A stretch of DNA of 64,000 bases from Nageia nagi. Lineage: Eukaryota; Pinophyta. Positions 1 to 11,819 of the stretch are shown here, in pieces (within the stretch, counting starts at the first letter, position 1; the number at the start of each line of letters is the position of its first letter). Position numbers and translations under genes: made by a program. The notes under the pieces are model-generated. The model saw only the letters and a list, made by a program, of their open reading frames with translations. It did no database searches and was not told the DNA's origin. The stretch lies in NCBI GenBank assembly GCA_050084985.1, contig JBITNC010000001.1, positions 209,436,001 through 209,500,000 on the forward strand, written 5' to 3'.

Positions 1-87
1 TTTTTTATCATCATAAATCAATAAAAATATCAACATGGATTTTGGGTAAGATTATAGAAATTTTTATATAAGGCTAGCATTGGTGTT
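1..87. other. flank left of element C
   Basis: AT-rich sequence before the 5' LTR of element C. No gene or recognisable domain is visible. Its last five bases, GTGTT at 83-87, differ by one base from ATGTT at 26431-26435 just beyond the other end of element C, so they are the likely left target-site duplication. Confidence 0.5.
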
Positions 88-730
88 TGTAGATGCCTCA
101 AAATGAACCTTTATGTATTTAATAAATCATTTTAATCCTTTAATAATGTATTATTTAGAAAGGGATTAAAAATGTATAAAAGAGGTGTAGGCCATGTTTT
201 TGACCCTTGTGGAATGTACAAGGGGTAAAAATATCAAATTCATGTAAACTTATATCATATATAAAGGCATAATTTGATGACCTATAAATCTTGAGTGAAT
301 CATGGTCTAATAATTATTTCAAGCTAATATAAGGATTATAAATTGAAGATCATTTGAAGGATTGCAACTTGCTTTGTATACCTATATTGAAAATATATTA
401 TTATATAAGTTCACATGTATATTCATCATTTTGATTATTCAATAATTTTCTCATCATCACATTCTTATTTGTATTTGTAAATTCATTCATCTTACAGTAC
501 CAACAATGTGCCAATTATAGGGCATCAATAGTGTACTTATTCATGAATATATGATCTATCCTTTATGCATTTTTTGATTAATATAATGAACATATAATCT
601 AAGTAAACAATACTATATTCCTATTACATGTTAATGCTATATTGTTGATATATGCATCAATATTTACAAACTAGAGCAATAGTGCATTAATCAACCCTAT
701 TTGTATTGATCGCATTATTTAGCATCTAGA
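88..730 (+). repeat. 5' LTR of element C
   Basis: Starts TGTAGATGCC, similar to the TGTAGACACC start of the A/B family. It pairs with 25911-26430; the clearest shared block is 104-330 against 25924-26150. This copy is 643 bp against 520 bp for the 3' copy. The difference is mostly a segment of about 130 bp (roughly 570-700) that is absent from the 3' copy. The 3' boundary is inferred from where the copies diverge. Confidence 0.8.
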
Positions 731-918
731 TTTTGATGAACTTGATTGTTTGATTTATCTTACCTTAGAGGCAATATTGTCATAACCCTTATTAGGATTA
801 GGCCACCAGTATTATATATCTCTATCTTTAGAGCACCAATGGTATTAAGATAGATCAGCTAATGGTCATGCTTTAAACATTGAACATGAATATTTTGGAC
901 TTGTAAAGGGATATTGCT
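731..918 (+). other. Leader of element C
   Basis: Short non-coding stretch between the LTR and the gag start. A primer-binding site should lie just after 730, but the sequence there (TTTTGATGAACTTG) is too decayed to assign a tRNA. Two sites of the CACCARTR type occur near 804 and 834, resembling the motif arrays of elements A and B. Confidence 0.4.
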
Positions 919-2349
919 ATGAACAATAATCCAAGATATAGCTTGAATAATCCAATAGGTTCATCCAATAACTCCCCACCATCTAATCATAATGACTATT
1001 ATGGAATTTTTATTTCACCTTTGATGGATGACATCTACAACCCTTACCACCCGATTACAAGACCCCCAAGTTTCAAGATGGTGAATAGGTCCCAAGTAGC
1101 ATCTCATTAGCTTTTAAGAGGAGTTTTTATTGCAATTAGGTTTGAATGAGAGGTTAATGGCTAAATTCTTCCTAATGGTTTGAAAGGTGATGCTACTCAA
1201 TGGTTTTACTCTCTACCTAGTAAGTTTATTGATTCCTTTAAAACCTTAGTTCAAATATTTATAGGTCAATACAAGCATAATATTAAATAATAAGGTAATA
1301 TATCAAAATTATGTGCACTTCATTAAGGAAGTAATGAAACCATAGAGAAGTATGTATTATGTATCAAAAAGGTATGGAAAACTACTTGAGCTAAATTGAT
1401 GAATCTAAGATTTGTGGCATATTTCATGAATCTATTATTCCTTTACTTCAATTGCATGCTCCTAGTGCTAAGGATGTTGATTTTAGTACTTTAGTTCAAT
1501 AATTGGTGTAAAAACAAAAAGTTTTATTATCTATATGAGAGCTTAAATATACATTTAACACTTTTTTCAAAGATAATAGGAAACCTTACATCAAGAAAGA
1601 GAAGAAACAAATTAATATGCCAAATAAACCCAAGACTCCTCCAAGGACATAAAAGTCTACTTCCTCAAAGGATATCAACTACACATTTGCATTTCAACTA
1701 GAATTCTTTTAAGGGACTTAATGAAGAAATGCCTTCTACACCCACTTGAAAATGTTGATGATGATACCCCTTTAGGACACTTTAAGGCATATTATGCTTA
1801 TCATCAATGAAAAGGGCATGATACAAACTTTTGTAAAACATTAGAAGTAGATATCATTGCCATTAAAGAATAAGGAAGATACAAGATTGATGAACACCCT
1901 ACTAAACAATGATATATCATAAATATGGCCATAGTAGTCAAATAGGTGTGTGCTAACTTGCGAAGAGGATGTCCCCACAATGTTACAAATCTTATCAAAA
2001 CCAAATAAGTAGGTATCCCACCTAATCCTCAAGTTTACAATATGATTCATCAATTAAAAAGTACACCAACCAAGATTAACTTGTATAATATCATTTCTAC
2101 TTCTGATGATCATAAGGATGTTTTATATGCTTTATTCAATAATGAAACTATTCCTACTAAAATTTCAACGGCTACATTTTTTGAGAAGCTCCAAACCATT
2201 AGGGAAAGTGACACTATCTCCTTTTACGAATATGAAATACTCAACCAAGGCCTACTAGATGAATATTCAACCTTATATATCACACCTTTAGTAGATGAGT
2301 GGGAAGTCTAAAAGACCATGGTAGATAATGGTTTAGCTATGAATGTATG
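919..2349 (+). pseudogene. Element C gag and 5' part of protease (broken)
   Basis: An ATG at 919 opens a short frame, after which the homologous protein continues through stops and frame changes. Visible landmarks are a Retrotrans_gag core around 1185-1285 (ATQWFYSLP, then FIGQYKHNI) and a zinc-knuckle remnant around 1790-1850 (AYHQ-stop-KGHDTNFC). That remnant is the same CxxH-GH-C variant seen in elements A and B, but its first Cys is lost. A protease active-site remnant, VDNG, lies around 2311-2325. Element A interrupts the gene a few codons after VDNG, and the protease resumes at 20196. Glutamine-type codons are frequently TAA or TAG. Non-functional. Confidence 0.75.
2345..2349. other. 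Target-site duplication of element A, left copy (GTATG)
   Basis: GTATG directly precedes the TGTAGACA start of the element A 5' LTR and is repeated exactly at 20196-20200 after its 3' LTR. A 5-bp duplication is the size expected of a Ty3/gypsy integrase. Confidence 0.9.
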
Positions 2350-3198
2350 TGTAGACAACTAAAAATGTCCCTTTTTAACTAGTAAACATTGAAATAATCA
2401 TAACTCTTTGAGACAATATAAAATAGGTTTAAAAACCATATTATTGGATAGCTCTCATTGAGTACATGCAAAATGAGTGGTCACATGACCCTTTTTTAGT
2501 AGAAATTGGCTATTTGGTAGTCACTTTAATATTGTTATAAAAATTAAAAACCAGTCACCAACGACCCAAAATAATCACTGGTGTTTTATGATGATCACCA
2601 GTGTCCGTCTAGCAATCACTGATGACTCTATAATAGCCAAACATAAACCAAAAATGATAAAAGAAAGTTGTAACATCTCATTCTTCCAAGATGATATGGA
2701 TAGAGGGGGTTAGTTACGACCTATGGTGGCTTTTCACTTCCTCTTACCAACCTTGGAAAATCTCACTCAAAATCTATAAATGCAAGCCAATACAAAGCAA
2801 TAGGAACCGAACCCCACCCAATTTTTGAAGTAGGGTAATGCTGCCAAAATCTTATGAGCTCATACCTTTTATTATTTTATGCTAGTTTCAATTTAATACA
2901 TGTCATACATAGATGCTTTGATGTTATTATCTTTTGCATGTGTGTAGGATTTACAGGTTGTCCATATCAAGGAGAGAAGCAAGCAAATCAAAAACAATGA
3001 AGATCTAATACCTTCATTTTGGCAAATGGCATTTGTAAAAGTCCCTTCCAAGGGCAAAATGTAGTTTGAGCTAAAAAACAATATCAATTTACAATTACAA
3101 CATTTCTACCTATTTTACATAATTTGAGGTTCAGTGAAAATTTAAGAATAATTGTATTTCATGTTATTCTACATTCCAGCTCTATTTTCACTGCAACA
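2350..3198 (+). repeat. 5' LTR of element A
   Basis: Begins TGTAGACA and ends TGCAACA. It is equal in length to the 3' LTR, with differences concentrated in the first half, many of them transitions in the motif cluster at 2555-2624. The promoter for the genomic RNA must lie here, but no clear TATA box can be assigned in such AT-rich DNA. Confidence 0.93.
2555..2624 (+). promoter_or_regulatory. Four phased 8-bp motifs in the element A 5' LTR
   Basis: TCACCAACG, TCACTGGTG, TCACCAGTG and TCACTGATG start at 2555, 2575, 2595 and 2616, spacings of 20, 20 and 21 bp. The core fits YRYYRRYR, which is what transitions make from the palindrome CGCCGGCG. The 3' LTR has the same four sites at the same spacing with different bases. 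Likely a protein-binding array; the binding protein is unknown. Confidence 0.6.
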
Positions 3199-3201
3199 TT
3201 C

Positions 3202-3219
3202 TGGTGCTAGAAGGAGGGC
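3202..3219 (+). other. Primer-binding site of element A
   Basis: TGGTGCTAGAAGGAGGGC begins three bases after the LTR end, the normal position of a tRNA primer site, and has the expected TGG start. Element B has TAGCGCTAGG at the same place. The two differ by transitions, consistent with decay of one ancestral site. I could not assign the primer tRNA. Confidence 0.6.
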
Positions 3220-3357
3220 CCCTATATCATTGATAGGGAGGTTTTTATTTTTGTTAAAAATAATTCTACCTTTCTATTATCTAGTTTATTTGAATTTTTC
3301 CATATACTGACTTTAAATTTTGTGATCTATGCTTTTTATAGGAAATCTGTTGTAGAA

Positions 3358-3523
3358 ACACCAGCGATTGGAATCGGACATTGGTGACTCAAAAGGAATG
3401 CTAGTGATTCACAAAATACCAATGACCAAACATAAGTGTCTATTATATAAACACCAATGATTAGAATCAAACACTGGTGACTCCAAACAAATGCCAGTGA
3501 TCTCTATTTCAATGCCGATGACT
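3358..3523 (+). promoter_or_regulatory. Two four-site motif blocks in the element A leader
   Basis: Sites of the form AYRCCRRTGAYT start at 3358, 3378, 3398 and 3416, and again at 3451, 3471, 3491 and 3512, so spacing is 18-21 bp within each block. Cores include CACCAGCG, CATTGGTG, TGCTAGTG, CACTGGTG and TGCCGATG, all YRYYRRYR. Element B has a matching nine-site array at 54344-54505. Confidence 0.6.
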
Positions 3524-3764
3524 CTTACTCCAGGTCACCTTGCCTCCTTTTGTTATTTCTAAAAAAAATATATAAAATAAATACATATGTATAATATATT
3601 GTTAAAATAGAAGGATATTTTTTACTATGATTCCTTTGCCTAGAATGCATATAAGAATGGGTAGAAAAGATTAAATGCATTTTTTATTAATTTACTTTAT
3701 GTATAATGTTATGTATTTATTTTCATGTTTTGGGTGAAGGGTATGTACACATTAATACTTTTAT

Positions 3765-4470
3765 CTTATCTACTTATGCTCTCCCTTTGCACTTCGTGCG
3801 ATCTAAGGTGACCAGAATAGACCTGATAAGAAGGAGTAATTAATTATTCTTTTCTTTCACATTCACACTATCATTAATTTGGTTAATTTATTCACACATA
3901 ATGACCTCTTACCAAGTCTACCCTTACCACTCCATTAGCGGTCGAAGGGATATGTGACTAGTAAGAGGAGGTAATTTACTACACATAAGACTTCCACAAT
4001 TGGAAGGAGTAAATGAATCACATTAAAAGAAATGAACTTAAGGAAAATAAATCAAGTTTTGGGTAGTATAAATCATATTAAAAGGTTAATGAATTGGATG
4101 GATTTGAATGCACTAAGTACTTTCACTTAACAAAGTATGCTCTCACTTTTATGCTTCAAGTGATCTTAAGTGATCAAAAATAAGTTAAGTAAAAGAGGTA
4201 AAATTTATGCACATTTTATTTGGAAATATACTTCACATTAACACTCTTAAAGATGTCTACCCTTACCACTCCATTGGAGGTCGAAGGGATATGTGACTCT
4301 TGGAGGAGTAATTGAACCTCACTTAATTAATTTATCTACACTTAATGGCTTTTTACTAAGTCTGCTCTTACCACTCCATTGGAGGTCAAAGAGATATATG
4401 ACTAGTAAGAAGAGGAAATTTATCACATATAAAACTTCCATAGCTGGAAGGAGTTAATGAACATCATTAA
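3765..4470 (+). other. Repeated nested-hairpin modules in the element A leader RNA
   Basis: Three modules share a hairpin whose inner stems are CCCTT/AAGGG and CTCC/GGAG, at 3921-3949, 4260-4288 and 4365-4393. Module 3 reads CTCTT/AAGAG, a compensatory pair change. Modules 1 and 3 also have an outer 8-bp stem: CCTCTTAC (3905) with GTAAGAGG (3961), and CTTTTTAC (4349) with GTAAGAAG (4405). Short hairpins of the CTTCC-loop-GGAAG type follow near 3982 and 4432. Element B keeps all three modules (53400-54120). Packaging, dimerisation or translation roles are possible; none is shown. Confidence 0.55.
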
Positions 4471-5122
4471 GAGGTTGGATAATGAATCACATTATAATTA
4501 AAAAAGAACAACGAGGTTTATTAAGGTCAAATTCCACTTGAAATAAACTTTTGATTGTATTGCATTAAGATAAGATAAGTAAATGGACATGAATGTTTGG
4601 GAGGGTAGTATGCATAAATGTATTTTACTTGTTTAAATGCATTTCATAAGGCTTTAAAGAAATAATTGAACATTAACGAGTTGGATGTCACTACCAACCA
4701 TTAATTCTTACTTTTTTGTACCCATCGACATAACACATTTGAAGCCATAGAGCCAGTTACACTTGGAGGTGATGACCAAGGTGACTTCCCTTTAGGTAGG
4801 AGTTAAAAAAGAGACTCATCTAGAACCAAGCCAAAAGCCATAGAAACTTGCAAATATTACTTAGGATTACCCAACCTACCTTGTTTAACACTTGACTAGT
4901 CAAAACAAACTAGGAAAATTAAAAATATTAAAAATAAACAACCCATATCGTTCATTTAACTCAGACATTAAAAATATGTGAAAAAGTTAAAAAGATAATC
5001 ACATCATTAAAAGTAAGTTTGCATATAGGTTGTTTTTGCATTAAATTATTTTTGCAAAAACATAATATAAAGATAAAAAGAGTTTCTTTCTTATGATGTT
5101 TGTTTATAATATCTAAAAAAAA

Positions 5123-7300
5123 ATGGTTCAAACTAGAAGTATGACCGCTAAGAAAATGCAAGAACACCCATTTGAAATACAAGAAATAGATCTAGACAAT
5201 ATGGATCTGATAGAGGCTTTAGTTAGAAGACCACCTCCTTTAGATGAATCAGATCCATGGATAGTTCGTTATGTAGGTAAAGATTGGGATTGGGGTTATG
5301 ATCAATCTAGATTGCAAAGACAAATTATAGAGGATCCTATTACCAAAGCTAGAATGCAAGTGTTAGATGAAGAGTTAATTGAAATTCATCATCACCTAGC
5401 TAATTATAGGGCTATTCCTAAGACATCTTTTAGTTTACTAGGAGATGTAGAAAAACTAAATCAAAGGTGTGATAACTTAGAAATGGATGAGGATAAATCT
5501 CAGGCCGAAACCATAGTGGTACCAAAGACTGAGCCATATAAAGTTAAATATGAAAGTCATTCATATATTATCAAATGGTCAAAAAGTTAGTTCTTTAATT
5601 CAAAAAGAGGGATCTTCATTTTCTCATAAATCTCTCGAATTAGGAAAAAATGAAGTATCAATAACTACAAGTAATTTATCTCAAAGAGCTCCTTTAATAA
5701 AGCAAACAGAGAAATCTTATTCTTCAAATGGAGGATTAAATAGAAGGACATCTAAGTTCAAAATAGAAGAGATACCTTCTTATGAAGAACTAAAATAATG
5801 ATGATATATATAAAATAAAATCTAGTCAAAATTCATGAAAATATATGCTAATGATATTAAAAAGGCCACAAAGATGCAATATCTTCTAAAGGAAGAAAAT
5901 AGAAAAGTTAATGAACTCATTAAAATTCAAGAATAAGAAAATAAATTAAAAGAAATGGAAGATAAACTTCTTAGAGATAAAAGGAAATTCATAGAACAAG
6001 AACAAGCAAACAAAGAAAGAAATGAGTTCCTAGAATAAGAAAAGAAAAGACTTCATAAAGAACATGAGATTCAACTTTGTTTACAGGAATTACAACTTGA
6101 GGAATTAGAAAATGAAAAAATAAGAAGGGAACAATATCTACGTATGGAGAAAGAAAAACAAAGATAGTGGGATGAATATCAAAAAATAAAAAATTTGAAA
6201 CCTGAAACTCCTGAAAGAAGTCAAATACAAAGATATCGATATCCTTACTTAGGCAAACAAGAAGTGATGGATAAAGAGATAGCCATTTTATTACCAAAAG
6301 AGATGGATAAAGAACTAGAACTACAAAAATTATATGATAAACAAAAGTAAGATTCCATTAAAAGTTGGGTTGAACAAACATAAAATCAAACAAAACAACC
6401 TGATTACAAAGGAAAAGATCTATATGGAAAAAGTATATCCCAAAAACCTCCTAAAATCCCTATTCCACAACATCATTCACCTCTTAAAATATTGCCTCCA
6501 CCACCATCAAAGTTTCCTTCTAACTATGAGTCTTATACTTCAAGATCAATTTTAGAAAAGGATCCAAATACTCGAAGATATCATAAACACACTCAAGGTC
6601 GTAGAACCGATAAAGAATTAGAAAACTTTATGAAGGATTTTATAAATCAAAAAATGAATTTTCAAGGACTTCAAAAGTTAAATTATAAGAACATTTGCAA
6701 TGAGCCTATTCATCCAAGTGTTCCAAAAAAGAAATTACCATATAGGTTTGAATTTCCTAAAATAGAATCATTTAAGGGAAGAGAAGACCCCAAAGAACAC
6801 TTGAGAAAATTTACATTTTCTAGCTATCAGATAGCTAATGATGACTAATTAATGTTACATATATTTCCTATGACACTCATAGGCCAAGCTTTGGATTGGT
6901 ATAATAGTTTACCTGTACATAGTTTATATAAATTCGAACAATTGGCTAATCAATTTCTTGAACACTTTAGAATTAATATTAAAGAAAGATCTTTAATTAC
7001 TGATCTTACAAGATTACAATAGTCTCCTGATGAGACTATACAAGATTACATCTCAAGATGGTGGGCTATACTCACTAGTATGCCTTATACAATACCACAA
7101 GAAGAATTGGTTAAATTATTTAGTCAAAGTTGTTTAAGACCAATAGCTAGTGTTCTCCAAATTCAACAACATAAAACTTTTGAAGAAGCTATTACTCAGG
7201 TAGTAGTTATAGAAAGAGTTAAAATTCAAAATGGAGAACTAAAACTCAAGAAAAAAGAATACAAAAAGGGTAATCAATATGAAAACATTAGTAAATAACC
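5123..7300 (+). pseudogene. Element A Gag region
   Basis: Residues encoded from 5123 start MVQTRSMTAKK, followed by a unit rich in acidic residues and then, from about 5800 to 6400, a long Lys/Glu/Gln-rich stretch typical of coiled coil. The Retrotrans_gag core runs from about 6730 (FPKIESFKGREDPKEHL) through ALDWYNSLP (6890) to about 7220. It should form the particle shell around the genomic RNA. The frame shifts near 5560, where element B stays open to 52001. Stops at 5935, 6037, 6166, 6349 and 6380 replace Gln codons that are intact in B. Confidence 0.8.
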
Positions 7301-7517
7301 ACAAAATAATCAAATAGCTATGACAAAAAATTTTGGTCAATCTTCAAAAATTGAAGAAAATGCTGAACCTAAGCCTAAAAGAAATTTTACCCCATTATCA
7401 GAACCATTAGTCAAAATACTTAAAAAATTATGTGATAATGGTATGATTACATTACCTAATATAAAACCTGAAAATCCTAATGCTAAAGGAAGCAAATGGT
7501 ATAAGGAAAATGAATTT

Positions 7518-7559
7518 TGTGCTTATCATAGGCAAAAGGGACATAATACAAATAAATGT
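7518..7559 (+). other. Gag zinc knuckle of element A
   Basis: Encodes CAYHRQKGHNTNKC, a Cys-x2-His variant knuckle spaced as in Tat and Athila elements rather than the standard CX2CX4HX4C. It normally binds the genomic RNA. Element B encodes the identical motif on the minus strand at 50346-50387, and element C has a decayed version near 1800. Confidence 0.8.
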
Positions 7560-8063
7560 CGAACTTTACAACATAAAATTCAAGACTTGATAGATAGTCA
7601 AAAAATAGATGTGGATAATCCTATTGTGCCTTCGAATCAAAATTTAAGGATATATCAAAACCCCTTACCTTCACATCAGGCTAACAATGTGTCAATTATC
7701 CCAAACCAAATGAACTATACATGAAATAATAAGGATATATCATTTATAGGAACTATAGATGATTCAATACATATGATTGGTATAGCTACATGAGCACAAT
7801 AATATTAGAATAAATACGATAATCCATGAAAAAATCAATCGATATCAAACCCAATTAATATACAACCTATACCTCCTCCACAACAACCTAAAGTTTTGAT
7901 AAAAGATGCTCTTCAATGACAATTAAAAATGTCTCTAGTTAAGATGACCTTATTTGAATTATTACAATAGTTTGAGAGTTATAAGGAAGCTATGAATCAA
8001 ATTCTATAAGAAATTCAAGTAGATGTTAGTAATCCTGATAATTTTATTTCAATAGTTGAAAGT

Positions 8064-8460
8064 TTGAGAGTATCTCAACAACCTAGTATCACCTTCTATG
8101 AACAAGAAAAATTAAATAACGATGGATCAGGCGGACTTGATCCACCTTTACATATAATGGGTAAAGTAGATGGTAGATTATTTAAGAGAATTCTGATAGA
8201 TGAAGGTTCAGCTATAAATATAATTTTAGATGTTGCATACAAAAATTTGAATTTATCAGATTCACTTATCTTAGCTCCTTCTTTACAAATTAGGGCATTT
8301 AATGATGCAGTGTGTTTAACTTTGGGATCAATAGTGCTTTCGATTACAGTAGGGGCTAAAACTATTCAAATTTTATTACATATAATTGAAGGAAATATTA
8401 TATGATATAACATTCTTTTAGGATGCCCATGGATTAGAGAAATGCAATGTGTTCCATCAA
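8064..8460 (+). pseudogene. Element A protease domain
   Basis: Retropepsin-type aspartic protease that would cut the polyprotein. The active-site region reads ILIDEGSAINII, with the D-x-G-S codons at 8199-8210, followed by the flap and the ILLGxPWIR block (about 8410-8440). A TGA at 8403 replaces a codon that is CAA in element B. The Glu inside DxGS (DEGS) is shared by both copies. Confidence 0.78.
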
Positions 8461-9896
8461 CTTATCATGGATGTTTAAAATACATCTATAAAGACAAAGT
8501 TCATTGTGTGTTTAAAGATCCAGATCCTTATTCACATTGTAATTTAATTTTTGATCCGAATAAAGTGACATTACCATCTCCTAATTTATCAACCATATTA
8601 ATGAACAAAAATATGAATCAATCTGAAGTCATAAAAGGAAAAAATGACATAGTTATACAAGATAAAGATACTTGGGAAAAAGTTGCTAAAACTTTAGATG
8701 AAAAATATGGAGCTTCTTCATCAAAACAAGTAAATACTACATCTAATAATGACTCATCCAATGTATATCCAATAAAAGTTAAATTAATGGATTTAGGAAT
8801 GGGAGAATATGATGTAGATGATGTGGTATTTAATATACCTTCATCACAAGAAGTGGGTAAAGTATCTGAATCACCTAGTGTAATTGGATAAATAGTACCT
8901 TTAGGAGAAGTACCTAATGAGATGATGTTTATCTATGTGGGAATAGTAGATCCTATGTCAACAATACCCAATCAAACATATGAAGTAAATTTCAATAATT
9001 ATATGAAATATTTATCACCATGTTCAAGAACATTTGTCTTAAACTATTTTAACAAATGTAATTGGCAAGGATGAGGATTGGGTTGATATGAACAGGGTCC
9101 ATGAGAAATAATTGAATTACAATACCAATATCCCATTGATAAAAGGGGATTAGGTTATCAAAATAAATGTGAAAATCTTGCTAAATTAAAAAATTTAGGA
9201 GAAAAGAATTTGGATTACAATGAAGAAATTTTAGAGAAAGAATCTATAGTACAAGAAATTATTGATATAAGAGAAGAACAATTAAGTGAAATGGATGTAT
9301 TAGAAGGTGTTAAGATGCTCTTTATTAATAATATTGAGCCACCCTGGAATCATTTGTGCTTACCAAGTGATATACAAGAAAATTTAAATAAAAATGTTGA
9401 ATCATCAATCATTCCATATTCAGGTATACCATTGATAAATATGGTTACAATAAAAGAGAATGATATTGAAGATCAAAATAATGAACAAATAGATGAAGTT
9501 AATGAAAATCAAAATTTAATCAAAATAATAGCCAATACTTCTATAGATGAAATAATTGCTTATTTTTCTCTTATATTATCTAATCCTTTGATACATGAAT
9601 TCAAAAATGTAGATCACATATTTGGTTCCTATGAAAATCAAGTATGCATGAATGAACAAACTCAAGAATATGATGAAGAATATAGTGTTAACAATAATGG
9701 TTGGATAACAGTGCCAAATCAATTAGAAGAAGGGTCACATATGCTTACTAAAAAAGTCTTAGAAATAAATATTAGTAATGATCCTCAAAATCCTAAAATT
9801 ATTCAATTGGAAGAAAACCTCACGAAAAATGAACAAGAAGAAATTATAACCTTATTAAAAGAATGAGAAAAGGTATTTGCATGGTCATATGCAAAC

Positions 9897-10700
9897 ATGC
9901 CTGGAATAGATCCTAAATTAGTAGTACATAATTTAGCATTAAAGTCTGATGCTAAACCCGTTAAACAAAAATTATATAAAATGCATCCTACTATAGCATT
10001 AATGGTAAAAGAAGAACTTCAAAAATTATTAGAAGCTAAATTTATAAAACCTATAGATTATTCAGATTGGATATGTAATATGGTACCTATGAAAAAACCA
10101 AGTGGAAAAATAAGAATATGCATAGATTTCCATGATCTTAACAAAGCTAGTCCTAAGGATGATTTCCCTCTACCTAGCATTGATAGTTTGGTAGACTCGA
10201 CAACAGGACATGATATGTTGTCATTAATAGATAGATTTTCTGGCTATAATCAAATAAAAATAGCCATTGAAGATCAACATAAAATGGCTTTTATAACTCC
10301 TTGGGGTACCTTTTATTATAAAGTTATGCCTTTTGGATTAAAAAATACTGGGGCAACTTATCAAAGGGCTATGACTTATATATTCTATGACTATATGCAT
10401 GACATAGTAGAAGATTATGTTGATGATTTGTTGGTTAGATCAAAATATTGAGTAGATCATGGAAAAGACCTAATTAAAGTCTTAGATAGATTATAAGAAC
10501 ATAAAGTAAGATTAAATCCAAAAAAATGTGTTTTTGGTGTAACTTCAGGAAAATTATTAGGATTTATTGTGTCCCGATGAGGAATTGAAATAGATCCTAG
10601 TAAAGTGAAGGCAGTAGTAGACATGCCACTTCCTACAAATCTAAAACAATTACAAAGTTTACAGGGTAAGTTATAAGCCATTAGAAGGTTTATAGCTCAA
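9897..10700 (+). pseudogene. Element A reverse transcriptase domain
   Basis: Contains the standard blocks: KPSGKIRICIDFHDLNKA, the first catalytic Asp region (LSLIDRFSGYNQIKI), the VMPFGLKNTGATYQ block and the catalytic YVDD at 10416-10427. Stops follow at 10449 (CAA in B), 10493, 10578 (shared with B) and 10674 (CAA in B). YVDDLLV is usual for Tat elements. Just upstream, an in-frame TGA at 9864-9866 precedes the conserved KVFAWSY motif and is also present in B. Confidence 0.88.
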
Positions 10701-10739
10701 CTTTCTGATAAATGTAAACCATTTACAAAATTATTAAAA

Positions 10740-11215
10740 AAGGGAGTAGAATATCATTGGAGCAAAGAGCAACAAGATGCATTTGATGAAATTAAAAGAT
10801 ATTTATTATCTCCTCCTCTCTTAAGTCCACCAAGAAAAGATGTACCCTTTTTGTTATATATCTCTACTACTAAAAATGCTTTAGGAATAATGCTTGCTCA
10901 AAAGAATGAACACAATAAAGAACAAGCTATATATTATCTGAGTAGAACACTTGTGAGCTATGAGATTAAGTATATATATTTGGAAAAATTATGTCTTGCT
11001 ATCATTTTTGCTACTAAAAAACTTTGACATTATATGCTTAATCATACAACATATGTCATCTCTAAAGTGGATCTATTAAAATATATGATGAATAAAACCT
11101 ATCAAAATTCAAGAACTGTAAAGTGGATAATGCACTTAACTGAATTTAATTTACATTTTATTGAACAAAAGTCAATAAAAGGACAAGTAATTGCTAATTA
11201 TCTCGCTGATGCTCC
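10740..11215 (+). pseudogene. Element A first RNase H domain
   Basis: The retroelement RNase H that follows RT in all Ty3/gypsy elements. Recognisable blocks are ALGIMLAQ (about 10875), AIYYLSRTLVSYE (10927-10965) and the tail that ends IANYLADAP near 11215. The first catalytic Asp appears changed (ISTTKNALG). This is usual in Tat elements, where a second RNase H is thought to compensate. A TGA at 11026 is CAA in element B. Confidence 0.75.
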
Positions 11216-11309
11216 ATTGCAAGATAATAAACCACTTGTCATTGAATTACCTGATGATGGGGTGTTTCAATTAGATGAAATTGAAATACCTATAGAACTT
11301 GAAGATGAT

Positions 11310-11700
11310 TGGGATATGACAATACACTTTGATGGTTCTCGATGTGAACAAGGTGGTGGAGCAGGTGTTGTATTTATAACACTGCAAGGGATCCCTATAC
11401 CATATTCATTTAAACTAAAATTTCCTTGTACTAATAATAATGCAAAATATGAAGCTTTGATATTAGCATTAAAAACTACTGTTAAATTAAAACTTAAAAG
11501 AATTAAGATTATTGGAGATTCTTTACTCATCGTAAATCAAGTGAAAGGAATCTACCAATGTAAAGAACCTTTACTTCAAAAGTATAAAGCATTAGTTGAG
11601 GAATTATTAAATTTTTTTGACCAATTTAGTATAGAAGCAGCACCAAGATCATCTAATAGATTTACAGATGCTATGGCTTATATTGGATCTTTTATCCCAA
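11310..11700 (+). pseudogene. Element A second (archaeal-type) RNase H domain
   Basis: The extra RNase H that marks the Tat lineage. All four catalytic positions are visible in order: IHFDGSRCEQGGGAGVVF (Asp), NAKYEALILAL (Glu), IIGDSLLIVNQVKG (Asp) and RSSNRFTDAMA (final Asp). The frame stays open from 11034 to 11750, then meets TAA, TAA and TAG within 20 bp where element B has CAA, TCA and CAA. Element C has the same domain near 22980. Confidence 0.88.
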
Positions 11701-11819
11701 AAGATCCTAAAAAATCTTCAATTCAAGTTGAAATAATTCAATTGTCTTAATCATAATTACAATAGGAAGATGAAGAAAAAAGTGTATTAAATATTGACGT
11801 AACTAATAAAGATATTTGG

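Noticed and set aside
2893-3087. A 64-codon minus-relative open frame kept in all four A/B LTRs (also 19890-20084, 37771-37965, 54773-54967), with a hydrophobic middle
   Set aside because: It lacks an ATG start in the copies checked (TTG or GTG) and has no recognisable domain. It coincides with the best conserved part of the LTR, so openness is explained by sequence similarity.
9864-9866. TGA between protease and RT shared by A and B as a programmed readthrough stop
   Set aside because: Many other shared stops occur at arbitrary places in RT and integrase, so decay or a defective source explains it better. No readthrough context or structure was seen.
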